This document shows, piece by piece, positions 11,443 to 24,300 of a stretch of 64,000 nt of DNA. The translations under genes and the position numbers were made by a program. Under the pieces are notes generated by a model, which worked only from the letters and a program-made list of their open reading frames with translations, did not search any database and had not been told where the DNA came from. Numbering within the stretch: position 1 is the stretch's first letter; each line of letters begins with the position of its first letter. The DNA is from Calonectria ilicicola (taxonomy: Eukaryota; Ascomycota; Sordariomycetes; Hypocreales; Nectriaceae), in NCBI GenBank assembly GCA_020809705.1, contig CP085828.1, positions 4,588,001 through 4,652,000 on the forward strand. Direction: 5' to 3'.

Positions 11443-13108
11443 TCATTCTACAAGATGACTGCCCAAAACAGCATCCACTTGAGAGTCAATAAAAACTCTG
11501 CCACGATTAGGCATCCTCCTTTTCACTTTCCACATCTCCAAATAGCTGTAAATAGCATGTCCAAAATCACGTTCTCGACATGTTTCGAACTGGGAGCGGA
11601 TATTAGGAGCTGCTCCTTGCCCACAGAAATGCCCATCTTCTGGGATTCCTGTAGGGAGGAACTGAGACGATGTCAATGGCGCTGACTTGCAAACAAGAAA
11701 GCATTGAATTCACGAATGAAAGTGTACAGAGTGAGATGAAAACTTTTGCTAACAATTGAATGGAGATGAAACTTACTCTTTCGCTGACATTCACAAAGAA
11801 GTCATCCAAAGATATGAAATCTGGATGAAGGATGAGGCGATCGCGGACATCAGGCCAAGGAATGTAATCGATACAAGGATTATGCCTATGCACTTGATTC
11901 TCAGTTATTTGTTGCAATCTGGCACCCCTCATGATTACTTACTCCAAAGATTGTTGAAGATCCGTCGGCTTGAACCAATCGGGAATGTCATTTCTGAAGG
12001 ATTCTAGGCTGACGTCGTCTGTTTCTGAATCAATGACTAACCCACTTCGGATCAAGCGAGGTAGTACGAAATTACACCTGACAATCTGCCATACTGCCCA
12101 GCCGCTGCCCGCATACATAGACAATGGAGAGTGGGCTTGGTACCGCGCCCAGATACTCATACATTCGTTGATAATCTCCAGCAGCCCACATGATAGCTTT
12201 GTATCCAACTCGCTTAACTCTAGGTGTTGTGGCTCTCCTGTGCTGAGATGCAAGTCAAGGAACTGAGTTATTCTCCGCTGCATTAATGTGCACAACATTG
12301 ACGATCGTGCATTTCCAGTCTTGTTGGCTGGTCGCATCTCCGTCAACATTATACAGGAGGAAGACAAACCATTTCTTTGGATACCCGCAGGTATAGCACA
12401 AGTGCTTGATTTAGTAAGTCCGACAGACGACTCAAAGTTGAGAGGAAGGATTTGATCAGCTGGAAATTCTGCGTCTGTGTGGTCTCGGGAATTGCCGCGC
12501 TCATTTGTGTCAAGCTGCGACCCAGTTTCTACTACGAAGGCTTGAACATTGAGACTACCACCTTCTCTGCCGATACCAACACAATCATCATGTCTTGAAG
12601 GAACAATACCGTGTAGGGCAGTAGGGTGGAGTTCCGCGACCTGATCGCCAGAGGTGAAAACAGTTGACATTGACGCCGGTGTTATGTAGAACGCATTTTG
12701 GTCGTAAGTCGGGACACTAGTATCGGGATCAGAGACTGAGGTTAGGTCCGCCATTTCAAAGCTCTCTAGGTTGTCCGCTGGAATGAGGTTCGAAGATGAT
12801 GGCGATTTTGGGGGCGAGGGTTCTTCGTCCCGAACATTATCACCATCATCAGCGCCCTCATTGTCACTGCAGACGTCCTTGAGCACTGCCGAGATTTGCA
12901 GAAGTAGTTTGCGAAGTTTTTTGCGTTGGGCTTTGGACTTTTCCACCTCTAGTCTCCTCTGGGTCAGCTCATTGCTAGCGCCACTTCGGCATAATGCGAG
13001 CTCCTGTTCGAGATGGGCGATATAATTCTTCCGCTGATGCCGAAATTTCCGCTGAGCGAGCCGATTTGCTTCTCTTCTGTGGTTCTGGCCGTTGGATGCG
13101 CCAGGCAT
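11443..13108 (-). CDS. second bZIP transcription factor with DUF3425 region
   Basis: Three exons (about 13108-11943, 11885-11777, 11685-11443) sum to 1518 nt, 505 aa. The basic region NRLAQRKFRHQRKNYIAHLE (about residues 15-34) leads into a zipper-like heptad region with a lysine/arginine-rich extension (to about residue 78). The middle is acidic and Ser/Pro-rich. The C-terminal part contains RITQFLDLHLSTGE, SGWAVWQIVRCN and, across intron 1, HNPCIDYIPWPDVRDRLI, the DUF3425 hallmark. The first intron has a good donor (GTAAGT) and an AACTGAG branch site. The last exon gives a tail without recognised similarity, so the final 80 residues are less certain. It is probably nuclear and may co-regulate the surrounding oxygenase, hydrolase and LDI genes; it is close in length to the bZIP at 7033. 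Confidence 0.82.
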
Positions 13109-14163
13109 GGTTCGAAACGTGACGTGCGAGCTGGGGTGGGTTCTAACGACGGGCGATCGAGAGTGGACGAGAATGGTTACGTATTTCCCTTGCTACGGTG
13201 TACAAATACTCCATCGCGGGGCAATGTGGAGTCGTCAGAAAGCGCCGGAGAAGAGGATCATTTGTATGCAGACAAGGTTTGTTAATCTAGTTTCAATACT
13301 TGCACCCGAGCAAATGACCGATCTGGAACAAGGACTTCTCGTCTTCTTTCAAACGCTCTTGGCTGACAGTTCATTGTAATTTACATTTTTTGTTTTCACA
13401 ACTGAGAATTAATTAATAATATTTGATAGGTATCCCTATTTTATACTACATTTTATTAAAACTTGGTGTTTCTTTGGTATAGATTTTGCGTTTACAACGG
13501 CAACGGAGGGTCCGTCGCGCACTCCCCCGCATTCTATTGAAGCCATGCAACCCGGCCCCGCTCTCGGGAAACCGGAGTGTTCGATGACTCCGTGGGGATG
13601 GCTGCATCAACACGGGGTTCAGTGGGCTGACTCGCCACGGTTAACTGCATTATATTGCCCAATTGAAACAAGCTCTAGCGATTCTAGAAGCTGACGAGAC
13701 ATCCTCCAAGCACGGCACCCGTGCCCCGACCTACCCCTCCGCGGACTGCATCCCCCGCGGCGATGTGACTAGCTCTTCGCGAGCATAACCAGTGCACGGG
13801 CTATGGCTGCATGGCCATGGTACCGAAAACCAACCAAGACGACATAGATTAATTAGTTATGCTCGAATGAAAATTAAATGCGTAACAACTTAGATGATAT
13901 GGAAATCAAAAGGACTGCTAAGCGAGAAACAGAGAATATATCCCAACGATGATGGCGTGGACGCGCCCTTCACCGCGACTCGCATTACGAAACTCGACAT
14001 GACACATCAGGTATGACCCAACCAAAAATATCCACTAAAAAGACTGCACCCTTAACTGAAGGAAATAAAGAACATAAAACAAGAAAGTAAGCGAAAACCG
14101 AAAGTGGAAAAAGTGAAATTGCTGAACGGCTTTTCCCCTCACCCTCACCACATCACGTCGAAG
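13109..14163. other. intergenic with GC-rich promoter-like block
   Basis: An AT-rich stretch (13370-13480) is followed by a GC-rich block at about 13495-13800 containing CCCCGC and CCGCGG elements, then AT-rich sequence up to the ATPase start. No coding exon is recognised. The GC-rich block looks like promoter DNA 0.4-0.7 kb upstream of the ATPase. Confidence 0.4.
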
Positions 14164-16758
14164 ATGGCATGTTGTGTATTGGCAGCATACATTATCCATT
14201 GTGCAATTAAAACATGCGAAAATTTGAATCTAACGTATCAGGGTATCAAAGGAGAACCCGTAAATCCAACGCCCTTTTCTCGGAATGAAGCAAATAAATT
14301 TTCAGAAAAGAGCCATGTTCTTTCAAAGATCTTTTCCGTTGATGGCATGACTTGCGCTGCGTGCGTAGGAGCAATCGAGAACGCTGTCATGGATATTAGC
14401 GGCGTCAAAGCGGCCACCGTATCCTTGCATCTTCGTCACTTACGAGTCGTGTACCACGAGCATTTGGTTTCAGCGCGGGATATTATCCGCGCATTAGATG
14501 ATGCTGGGTACAGTGCTAAAGATCACACTGAAAGTCTTGAGATGAAAAATAATGATGTCCATCTTCAAAATCAGCGCTGTTCGTTTGTTCGCGTCGCCAT
14601 CTTATCGACGATGGGGACGATTTTGCAACGGTTACCCAGATTCTCAATCGTTCCAACTTATTTACAGAGTGTTATTAGTATTTCACTAGCCATTATGGGA
14701 ATTTGGGTACAGCTTACCGATGGCATTTTGATTCATCGAAGTGCTTGGGTTACAACTCAAGGACTATCAATGAAATGGAATATGCATAGCTTGATTAGCA
14801 CATCTTTGCTTCTTCAGATCACATCATCGATCCTCAATATTCTAATTTCAGGTCTTGTTGAGGCACAGACTTACTTTGTAGATGCATGTTCACTTCTGGC
14901 TGTCGTGACCGGGGGTCAGATCCTCGAAGAGCTGCTTAAAGCGAAAAGCATCGAAAGTATAACATCACTAAAAGAATTGCAATCCGACACCGCAATGGTA
15001 ATGTCATCAGATGGGAAGGTCAGAAACTATTTCATTCAGTCCAATATTATTTCGATGCTTCTATTTTAACTCTATTCTAATAGCTATCCTAACGCTAGAA
15101 AATAGGCATCAAAACTAGCCTGGCTAGTAGAACCAAAGGAAGAGCTGTTGATTGAACCTCATACCATCGTACCCTGCGATTGCTATGTCATTAATGGTTC
15201 TTCCATGATTGATCAATCCACGATAACTGGAGAGTTAGTGCACGTGGCAAAGAAACCTGGAGACTTTCTCTTCTCGGGCACAATCAACATCACCACGACC
15301 CTTAGCGCTATCGCTTATAAAGCCCAGGCCGACTCCACATTGCAGCGAATGATTGCAGAGATTTCTGTGGCAACAGAAAATGGTCCCAAGGAAAACACCA
15401 ATATTCATTTCATATCCTCATCATTTGTGAAAGGTGTGTTTGCTATTACATTGTGGGTCTTACTATCCAGTTTAGCCAACTTTCCTGGCAAAACCATTGG
15501 GCGGATAGAGCTACTCAGATCAAGCATTGAAAGAGTTGCGGTAATAATGGCAGCTGCATGTCCCTGTGGCCTTGGTTTAGCCGTCCCGTCTGCTGTAATG
15601 ACGGCTTTGGGTGAGTCCAAAACTTCGAGAACCGTTCGCCGCATGGTCATGTCTCTTTCGGTGCAAGCTAATGTTTTTATGCTCCTAGATGCAGCACTGG
15701 CGCGGGGTACAATTATTAGAGGCGGAATCGCGACTCTGAAATCGTTGTCTAAGATAACTCATGTAGTGCTGGACAAAACGGGCACAATCACAGTGGGACA
15801 GAAGTCCATAACTGGGTGCATTCGACCTGGTAGCGAAAGCTCCCTAAGCACACTTGAGTGTATGCTGTTGTGTGCTGCAGAAAGTGCTTCTCAGTCTGCC
15901 CATCCTGTTGGGCAGGCAGTATTTTATTGGGCATTGTCCCAACTAACAGTACCGAACCGTCGGAAGCAAGGTTGTGCCGAGATTTATGATCTTGTCGAAG
16001 ATCTGGGAAAAGGGATAGTCTGCCATCTGAAGCTTCCAGGGGACCTGGAATCCCATACAGTTCACATTGGGAATGCGAAACTCATGAGAGATCACGGCAT
16101 TGACCTTGATCAGTCCCTTATCATATCAGAGCATCGAGTGACCATGGTATACTTTGCTTTTGACAAAGGCCCTGCTGGAGCTTTGGAAATGGAAGACCCT
16201 ATTCGACCAGAATCGAGCCAAGTAATAAGAAGGATCAAGGAGGCAGGTGTTAATGTGACTTTACTCACAGGAGATGTATTTAGGGAAGCAGAGCATGTGG
16301 CTGCCAAACTCGACATTAAGGTCCTGGGGTCGGGATCCCTTCCAATAGACAAGAAGAGGGCTGTACAAGATTTGAGATCCAAAGGGCATGTTATTGCTAT
16401 GGTTGGAGATGGGCTAAACGATTTACCTGCCCAGGCCGCGGCAGACGTGGGCATCAGCGTACCATTAGGCGGAGCCATCAGCAACTTTGGGTCAGTTGAT
16501 GTCATTTGTACATCAGGAAGCCTTGATTCATTACCCCACATTCTCTCTATTTCGAAACAGTGCGTGAGGTTAGCGAAAGCAAACTACATTTGGGCAGTGG
16601 CATATAACCTGATGGCTTTGTCTCTCGCAATTGGGCTTGCTGAGCCGTACGGTGTGAAGCTCAGCGTATCCAAGGCAGGGTTTCTAATGAGTCTTTCGAG
16701 TTTGACGGTGCTTTCTTCAAGTCTTCTGTATAAAAGGTCTCTAAAGCGCGACAGTTAG
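14164..16758 (+). CDS. copper-type P1B ATPase with a single HMA domain
   Basis: Predicted membrane heavy-metal pump, about 809 aa after removing introns 15019-15105 and 15611-15688. One HMA metal-binding domain carries GMTCAAC (about residue 60). Then come N-terminal helices, the actuator TGE, the transmembrane metal site CPC (AAACPCGLGLAVPSAVM), the phosphorylation loop DKTGTIT, the ATP-site HP (SAHPVG), TGD, the hinge GDGLNDLPA, and last helices with YN and MSLSS. All catalytic motifs are present, so it should be active. Compared with usual fungal copper ATPases (about 1000-1200 aa, several HMA domains) it is short and its first helices are divergent. Start at ATG 14164 is preferred, as upstream in-frame codons lack ATG. 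The second intron is 78 nt, a multiple of three, and open in frame. Confidence 0.85.
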
Positions 16759-17377
16759 AAGGTGCTTGATGTTGGCAGCCTTTAGATCAAGGGTATTCCA
16801 TAGCTGTAATGAGATGATCAATCCCACCTCGCAAAATATGACCTAAGAGTCACAGCCGTAATACCTATCTTTATAACAGAAGCCAAAGATGCTTCAAGGC
16901 GTCGGACTCTACTTGCGTTTAGTTTACTATTGCTACAGTCAATCACGATATGCTTCTATCATGGTCGGTCTCCAGGTCCCACAAAAATAGAAAGAAAGAA
17001 AGAAAAAATTCCCACAACTTTGTGTTTCACGTGCAATATTGGCCCTTGGATCTTATAGATCCATTGCCTCTTACACACTAGTAAATCAAGCCTGGGCATT
17101 ACATTGTTGGCTGTTGGATAACACACCCCTGCATACGTAAACATAACGAACAACCACATCAAAAGCACATAGGTTCGGTGTGGCAGGTCAAAGCCCCACC
17201 CCTGTCATTACGTATTGCTTGCTGACTGTTGATCAAAGATCAAGCCGAACCTTGTTTTCAGGATATTATATCATATAAAAGATATCCATTTTGGGGCGAT
17301 GCTAATAATTTATACAGTATCCTCTATCATTGGCCCTGAATACGTCACCGTATTGTATTGCAACTTTTTCTCACAAC
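16759..17377. other. intergenic between ATPase and LDI-like gene
   Basis: No coding exon recognised. It holds the ATPase 3' region and the LDI-like promoter, with a short purine-rich GAAAGAAAGAAAGAAA tract near 16990. Confidence 0.45.
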
Positions 17378-19737
17378 ATGGGCCATCGAGACGGGGCGTC
17401 TACGTCGGTCGCAACGACGAAGATGGACGCTACCATGGTTAGCAACAAAAGCATCAACAACGAAAATATTCCGGAAAATTCAGGCTTGTCGACTGTTACC
17501 AACTCAAGGATTAACATCACGCTTAATATCTACAAGATTATGGCTGTTGCTTCTGTTCTTCTTCTAGCGACCGATCAGAATACCAGAATCCAACACGTGG
17601 GCTTGGCTCTCTTGTTACCCGGAGGCTCATTCATTGGAATGGGTGGATGGTGGATTCTTGTGTTCCCGCTGGCAATGTTCGTTTATACTGTCATTACTAA
17701 TCCATCTCATGCTAATATATTGCTACTTTCTCCAGGCTATCGTTCGCATTTAGTCTGTTTCTCTGGTTTGCGAGTGGCAATATTATCGCCCCAATCGTGA
17801 CTTGGCCAGGTTTAGCCCTCATCGTACCCCTTATACCCCCGGCAAGCCATGTTACCACCCATAGTACTTTTGTGACTCCTATTCTTTCTGCTGCCATTTA
17901 CTACTATTTTAGCTCTTCTGCTTCCAAAGTATATGCAAAGCAACTAGAGAATCGCCAGAGGCGGAATGAGTTCCTGCCGAGCGCAATTTCTAAGCTCGAA
18001 AGTCTGTCAGGGGAGGTGTCCGCACCACAAAATCCCGAAATGAAGCCCGAGGAACTGGGTCAACTTAGATTTGTCTTGGAAACTGCCATGCAAGCTGATG
18101 ATGATTGGTTAGTTTGCAAGCTTCGATAAAAAACTGCTATAACGCTAATGGTCTCTTGCACAATTCTTTAAAGGACAAATTATAACGTCATCGACCAATT
18201 TCAGACATCAGCTGTTCGATATCAAATTTGCGAACAGATATATGTCCTGTCCCTAGCTAATAAATTATATACACCGTCCTTTCGTGGTGGCTACTTAGAG
18301 AAGGCCCAGAAGAAATTAATCCAGAAATATTGCCAGGAATTTGTGCTGAAATATTGGAAGTATGAGTGCCTCTGGGGCAAACTGGTACGTATTATTTCCT
18401 GGTTGAATCATTGAAACAAAAGTGCCAACGTCTGCTTGAATATAGTCTACAAATTACGAGCCAGTGCTGAAAGATAACATTATGCTTACTGGATTCTATC
18501 TTCTGGCTATTTCCATGTACGAAAGCGCCACTGGGGATGATGCGTATTCTAAGGAGGGTGCTTTGCTTCTTGAAATTGACAAAAGACACAAATACCGCCA
18601 TTCCACAGAGACCTTCGCAGACGCCCTCAGAAAGAATTTTATGGGCTCTCCATACACCCTGTATGCTTGCGAGGTATGCCTTCCATAACAGAATAATAAA
18701 GGTCGAGGATAATTTGCTAATCATAGAATACTCAGCCGAATTGGATTTATACATTCTGTAATCTTACGGGAGCAAATGCACTATTGACAAACGACATGAA
18801 CAGAGGTACCGACATTTACACTCGCCTAAAAGAAAGGTTTGAAAAGGGCTTCGTCGAAGAGTTTATGGTGAGCTTTCCTTGTGGTCAGATTTCCAGGGCT
18901 TCAATTTTCTCACATCATGTGCATAATAGACGCACGATGGTAGCGGCATACCTATCAGAAGCCACATCACTGGATTAACCATCCCTGGAATTGTTGGTGC
19001 AGCCAATGACTTCTCACTGGCTGCGCTCACGGTTGCAGCTCTTCCAGAACTCTCAAAACGCACTTACGCCATCGCAAAAGAAGAGTACATTGGTTTTGAC
19101 AAAAATTCTGAAATTTACTTCAAGGGTTTACAAGGCGCCGATAAAATGGACCCAGGAAAATATGCAGCGTCAATGGCAACCATATATGCCTGCGTGCTAA
19201 TGAGTGCCCGGGAGCACGGTGATTATGAAGTCGCTCAGGCTGTTGAAAAGTTGATTGATAGCGATCTGTCCTTGAAGCGAAAAGATGAGCATGGTGTCAT
19301 CTCGTATGAGGATGTCTCTCTTTTGATGAAATGTCAGATTCTACGAGCCAGGCTAATGTACAAGGGCGCCTGGAAGAAAATGCTGACTGAGCCGATGAAT
19401 GATACGCTACGAAATGGACCATATCTTTGCGACGCAAAGTATCCTGAGGTAAGCTGTCCCACGTCAGTGAATGGGTAAACAAATGAGTCTCGGAGTAACC
19501 CTTTTGGTCTGCATCACACAGGTCCTCGTATCTAAGGCGATTTCAAATACTGGAAAGGATTTGGAGCTTGTTCTTTATCCTGGAACTAAGAAAAACCGTG
19601 TTTGCATTGGATTAAGGCAATTGGAACCCAACTCAGAGTATACTGTTAATAATAACCAGAAATTCACATCCAATGGATTGGGGGAAGCGACAATAGAGGT
19701 TGAGTTAAATGGTCGCACTCATATAGCGATTGTGTGA
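17378..19737 (+). CDS. linalool dehydratase/isomerase (LDI)-like membrane protein
   Basis: Seven exons joined by six phase-consistent introns encode a protein of roughly 600-650 residues. The N-terminal part has four hydrophobic segments (including IYKIMAVASVLLLATD, GGWWILVFPLAM, LSFAFSLFLWFASG and PGLALIVPLIPPA), then a soluble domain resembling the linalool dehydratase/isomerase fold: DNIMLTGFYLLAISMYE, then YACEPNWIYTFCN, then IPIRSHITGLTIPG. The CEPN...C block has cysteines nine residues apart, as in the bacterial enzyme from Castellaniella defragrans, where both cysteines are active-site residues. The C-terminus ends with a beta-rich tail (KDLELVLYPG...). LDI hydrates or isomerises small monoterpene alcohols; fungal members are poorly characterised, so substrate and direction are unknown. 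The first intron uses donor AT|GTTCGT. It is near the BVMO, hydrolase and ADH relic. Confidence 0.82.
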
Positions 19738-21305
19738 ATAGACAACTACCTCTGGTGAGGTTTACATAAATAAATACTGATTAAGAGACTTGAAATTTGT
19801 ATTTTTAGTTTTGTATTTTTTTTGTACATGGTTATTTCTCAAACTAGAATATGCACAGTTATTAAATGCATTTGTATTTGCGACCTTCTATATTTGTAGT
19901 GAGTGGTTGGGAAATGTCCGATTCCGCCCATACCTCAAAAGGCTAGACATAAGTACGTTTTATGTTTTTAGGGAATGTCATTTTTCTTATTGGATTCTTT
20001 TTTTAATTTCCATTTTATTTAGAGTAAAATATAAGTTTAGTAAAATGATTCCGATGATCATCATTTTGACAAATGAAATTACCCTATAGCCGCCTCACAG
20101 ATAGTGTTCGACGGAGAAGCGCGACACTCTGCCTTGTTCTTCAGGCTTGAAATGGTGAGTTTTCGCATATAATCTTCTGAAGTATCTTTTCCTGTTTTGG
20201 GATTGAGGGTTGCATTATGGCCCGCATCAGTCTTATCTCCAAAATTATTAGTCTCTGTCCGCGCGTCTCGTAGCACGGTCTTATCAACAACAACTTGTGA
20301 AAGAAGTCGACCTCGGCCGCATTTCCTTTATAGGGCCTAGCCGAGCATGTCGATATTATCCTAAGAGTGCTGCGCCGAGATCCGAGGCATGAAAGCGAAC
20401 ATAGCAAGTTGTTACATAACTTTGTGGCAAGGAAACAACAGTTTGGATGGAAGTTCGGCAAAAAATTCTTACGACATTTGTTGAAACAATAAGGTCATTA
20501 AGAAAGAATTTAAAGAAACGTACCAAAATTTCCCTTAAGCTTTGGTCAAGCTCAGGTTGAAAGCTCGGGGAAGCGAGATTATATCCTGTGTTCAAATGTG
20601 GGCGATGGCATTGACAGTGGAGGCTCAAAAGACCATCAAACAATATCTCCTTCCTAAAACGACATAGGCAAGGCGGAGAGTGGATAGTCTTGCAGGTGCG
20701 GAAGATCGGAATTAGCCATATCGCCAAGCAGTCGTTTGAGGAGCCCCGGATACCAAGAGATCGCTGTGCACTAAACCATGCGCCATCCCGTGTCCATCAA
20801 TCAGGATTTGCACCAGAATACGGCCGCTGGAGGCAAATAATTACGATTCAAATGAACTCTAACTCGCCCGTTCTGAGTCTAATTGACCCACACACTCCGG
20901 GCGCGCAGCCAACGACTCCAATTATCATGGCACAACTCGGCAATTCTGTGCCGTTGTGGAGCTTCGCGCGGAGCTTTGACAGGGTCCCGCCACGAACACG
21001 TCTCTCTGGGAGGGCGATGCTAGCTGCCCTCTGCACGCTTTTTGTCTCAGTCGCAATCTCTCGTGGGGCTTTCGCAAGATAGGATCCGTCGCACGCCATG
21101 AGCGCTTAGAGTAATGTTGGAGGTTTTTGGGCCATTGTTCCGCAGACTTGGATTAGATAGGATAGAGGGACATCAAGGATGCTTCGGCTTTGCCGCCCAC
21201 AACGCGTGGTCACCCTCCGCTGGGTTTTTGTATTTTATGTCTCTTCCGGCCGTTTATCGTCTCCCTTGATTAGTATCTAGTTCTTTCGTCTTATCAGTAC
21301 AGAAA
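19738..21305. other. intergenic, AT-rich then GC-rich, no confident gene
   Basis: 19740-20090 is very AT-rich with T runs (3' flank of the LDI-like gene). From 20100 to 20730 minus-strand frames overlap but stops interrupt them and no domain is recognised; they could be a decayed gene. 20850-21300 is GC-richer and serves as the OPT promoter. Confidence 0.4.
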
Positions 21306-24300
21306 ATGGCGGTTGAGATTTCTCCCGCTCGGGAAGCCGATCAATCGTCTGAGGGCGCTGGCGATGCGCTCGAGAAGAAGAATGGTGTCTCCACAACCGC
21401 TGACGACATCGAAGCGGAGGCTTCGTTGGATGAAGCGGATGCCGACGTCAATGAACAGGAAAAGCTCATGAAGAAGGCTGAGAAGGTTGAGTTGATTCCT
21501 GCTGAAGCCTTCAAGTGGAATGTAGAGGGAGACCAGTCTCCATGTGAGCATTCGTGCCTGCCTTCGTGAAACTCACTAACCGCTCTCTCAAAATAGTCCC
21601 AGAGGTTGCAGCATGTGTTCCGAACACGGATGATCCGACTCTGATCTGCAATAGTATGAACAAAACCCATATCTGAGATCAACCAACAAATGCGACTAAC
21701 GCACTATTTTCTCTGTAGCTGTAAGAGCATGGATCCTCATGACCTTTTTCGTCATGCTCTTTGCTGGCGCAAACGAGTTTTTCAGTCTGCGATATGTAAT
21801 TATTCCTGGACCCCACTTTCTGAAGACCTTCAATTCTAACCCATGTCTCAGCCTTCATTGAGTATCGGATACGTTGTGGCTCAGCTGCTTGTGTTTCCTA
21901 TTGGTCGAGCTTGGGAGAGACTGCCCCGGTGGAGAGTTCCACTGGGTAGATTTACGTTCGATGTCAACCCCGGCAGGTTTAGTATCAAAGAGCATGCATT
22001 TATCGTCATCGTGAGTGTTATTTGACATCTAGATTTGGGGCCATACTAATCGTCTACAAGTGTGTGAGTTTGAGTGCAAGCTCGGCTTATGCTACCGGCG
22101 CCTTGATGGCAATTATTAGCCCCGTCTATTGGGATCGAGACTATGGAGCGGGATTCTCCTTTCTCTTTCTGTTAACCACACAGATGCTTGGGTAACTATT
22201 TATTGAAAACACTGCAAATATGAATATAACTAAGATGATCAACAGTTTTGGACTTGCTGGAATGGCCCGTAGGTGGCTGGTTTACCCGGCTGCACTGATC
22301 TGGCCGTCAACTCTTTCCTCAACAGTTCTCTTCCGCGCTTTGCACGAGCCACAAGAACGAACTGCTGTGAATGGATGGAGCCTCACCAGATATAGGTTTT
22401 TTACGTACTTTAGCGTTTTCGCTTTTGTAATTTTCTGGTTCCCAGATTACCTCTGGACAAGTCTGAGCACATTCGCATTCATTACCTGGATCGTGCCCCA
22501 CAACCAGAAGGTAAATACCATTTTTGGAGTAAGTGAACCCAATAAGTTGCTATTTCGTATTAGTTCTAAATATTTATCGGAATAGATGAACTCTGGCTTG
22601 GGGTTGCTCCCCATCAGTATCGACTGGACCCAAATCAACTACGCGGGTAACCCACTCATTACTCCTTTCTACGTCACCTGCAACGCGTTTGCTGTCGTGG
22701 TATTTTTCTATCTTTTCCTCGCTCCTATTTTGTACTACTCAAATGTGTGGCAGAGTGCCTAGTAAGTAATATCTCGGTTGTAACTCTAAAACCCTGTTAG
22801 TGGTCCCTCTTCTAACCTTTTCAGTCTTCCACTTCTTTCTTCGAGCACGTTTGACAACACAGGCTCGTCGTACAATATTTCTCGTGTTGTGGACGAGAAC
22901 CTGGATTTTGTATTGAGCAAATACAAAGAGTACTCGCCTATGTACATTTCGATGTCTTATTCACTCACCTACGGCCTTTCTTTCGCAGCTGTAACTGCTA
23001 TTATTGTCCACACTTACCTCTACAACGGTAGCGAAATTTGGGCCAAATTTAAGAACTCGCGTCATGGTGGTGAAGATATTCACAAGCGCCTCATGAATGT
23101 TTACCCCGAAGTGCCTGACTGGTGGTACATGGCCTTAACCGTGGTTATCCTGGGCTTGGGAATGTTTACAGTGGGCTACTGGGAGTCGGGTCTTCCAATT
23201 TGGGCTTTCTTGCTTGTCTGCTTCGGCTTTGGCGTGGTTCTGATAGTACCAGAGGGAATTTTAGAGGGAACTACAAACCAGAGAATTTTCCTCAACATCA
23301 TCACAGAGCTTGTCGCAGGTTACGCTTGGCCTGGCAAGCCCATTGCCAACATGTATGTCAAGTTCTATGGCTACAACTCTGTCAAGCACGGTATGGACTT
23401 TGCTCAAGATTTGAAGCTTGGCCAATACATGGTAAGTTGACTAATGATACAACTCTCTATGCGGAGACTGACTGATATTGCATAGAAAATCCCACCCCGT
23501 GCCTTGTTCTTTGGCCAAGTCTACTCATCCATTTTAGCAACAACAGTACAAACTGGTGGTAAGTGAATCGCGATGAGCAAGCAACACTTGGATCAGTCAG
23601 TAACCAATTACTCCAGTCCTTCGTTGGATGATGGGTCACATTTCCGACTTGTGCGACCCTAAGAATAAACAGCGCTTTACTTGTGCTGGAACCAAAGTGG
23701 TTTACAACGCTTCTGTCATCTGGGGAACCATTGGACCTCAACGCATGTTCCAAAGCGGAGAGGTATACAACGGTCTGGTATACTTTTTCATCATCGGGGT
23801 ATGTTACTTATTACTTTTATCACTGATTGAGGTAGTCACTAAACTTCAGATAGCCCGTCGTGACTGTTTTGGTATACGTGTTGTACCGACGCTTCCCCAA
23901 CAGCTGGGTGCGATATATCAATGTTCCCATTTTCTTCAATGCTGCTGGCCAGATCCCCCCCGCTAATACTAGTGAGTGCTGTTTTCACCTTTACTTCGTA
24001 CAAATAACTGACAAGCCGCAGCGCAATACTCTCTTTGGTTCATTGTTGGCTTTATTTTCAACTACTGGATCCGCAAGAGAGCGATTGATTGGTGGAAACG
24101 ATACAATTGTGAGTCCCTCATATTCCTCTCACAAGTCTCCTTTTTAACAAAAGTAATAGATCTTCTGCAAGCTGCAATGGATACTGGTACTGCCCTTGCA
24201 ACAATCATTATCTTCTTTGCGCTCACCAACAATAACTACACCTTGAGCTGGTGGGGCAATAATGTTGGGTCCAACACCGACGATAACAACGATGTGCCCT

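Noticed and set aside
14104..14163. Upstream extension of the ATPase from a GTG codon
   Set aside because: Nuclear fungal genes start at ATG; the first in-frame ATG is 14164 and the added residues have no similarity.
15611..15688. A 26-residue insertion in the ATPase between CPC and DKTG
   Set aside because: The segment begins GTGAGT and ends CTCCTAG with a GCTAATG branch site, and removal restores normal spacing, so it is an intron.
19790..20089. 99-codon hydrophobic plus-strand frame after the LDI-like gene
   Set aside because: Composition follows the local AT-rich, T-run sequence (Phe, Leu, Ile, Tyr); no family motif and no codon bias.
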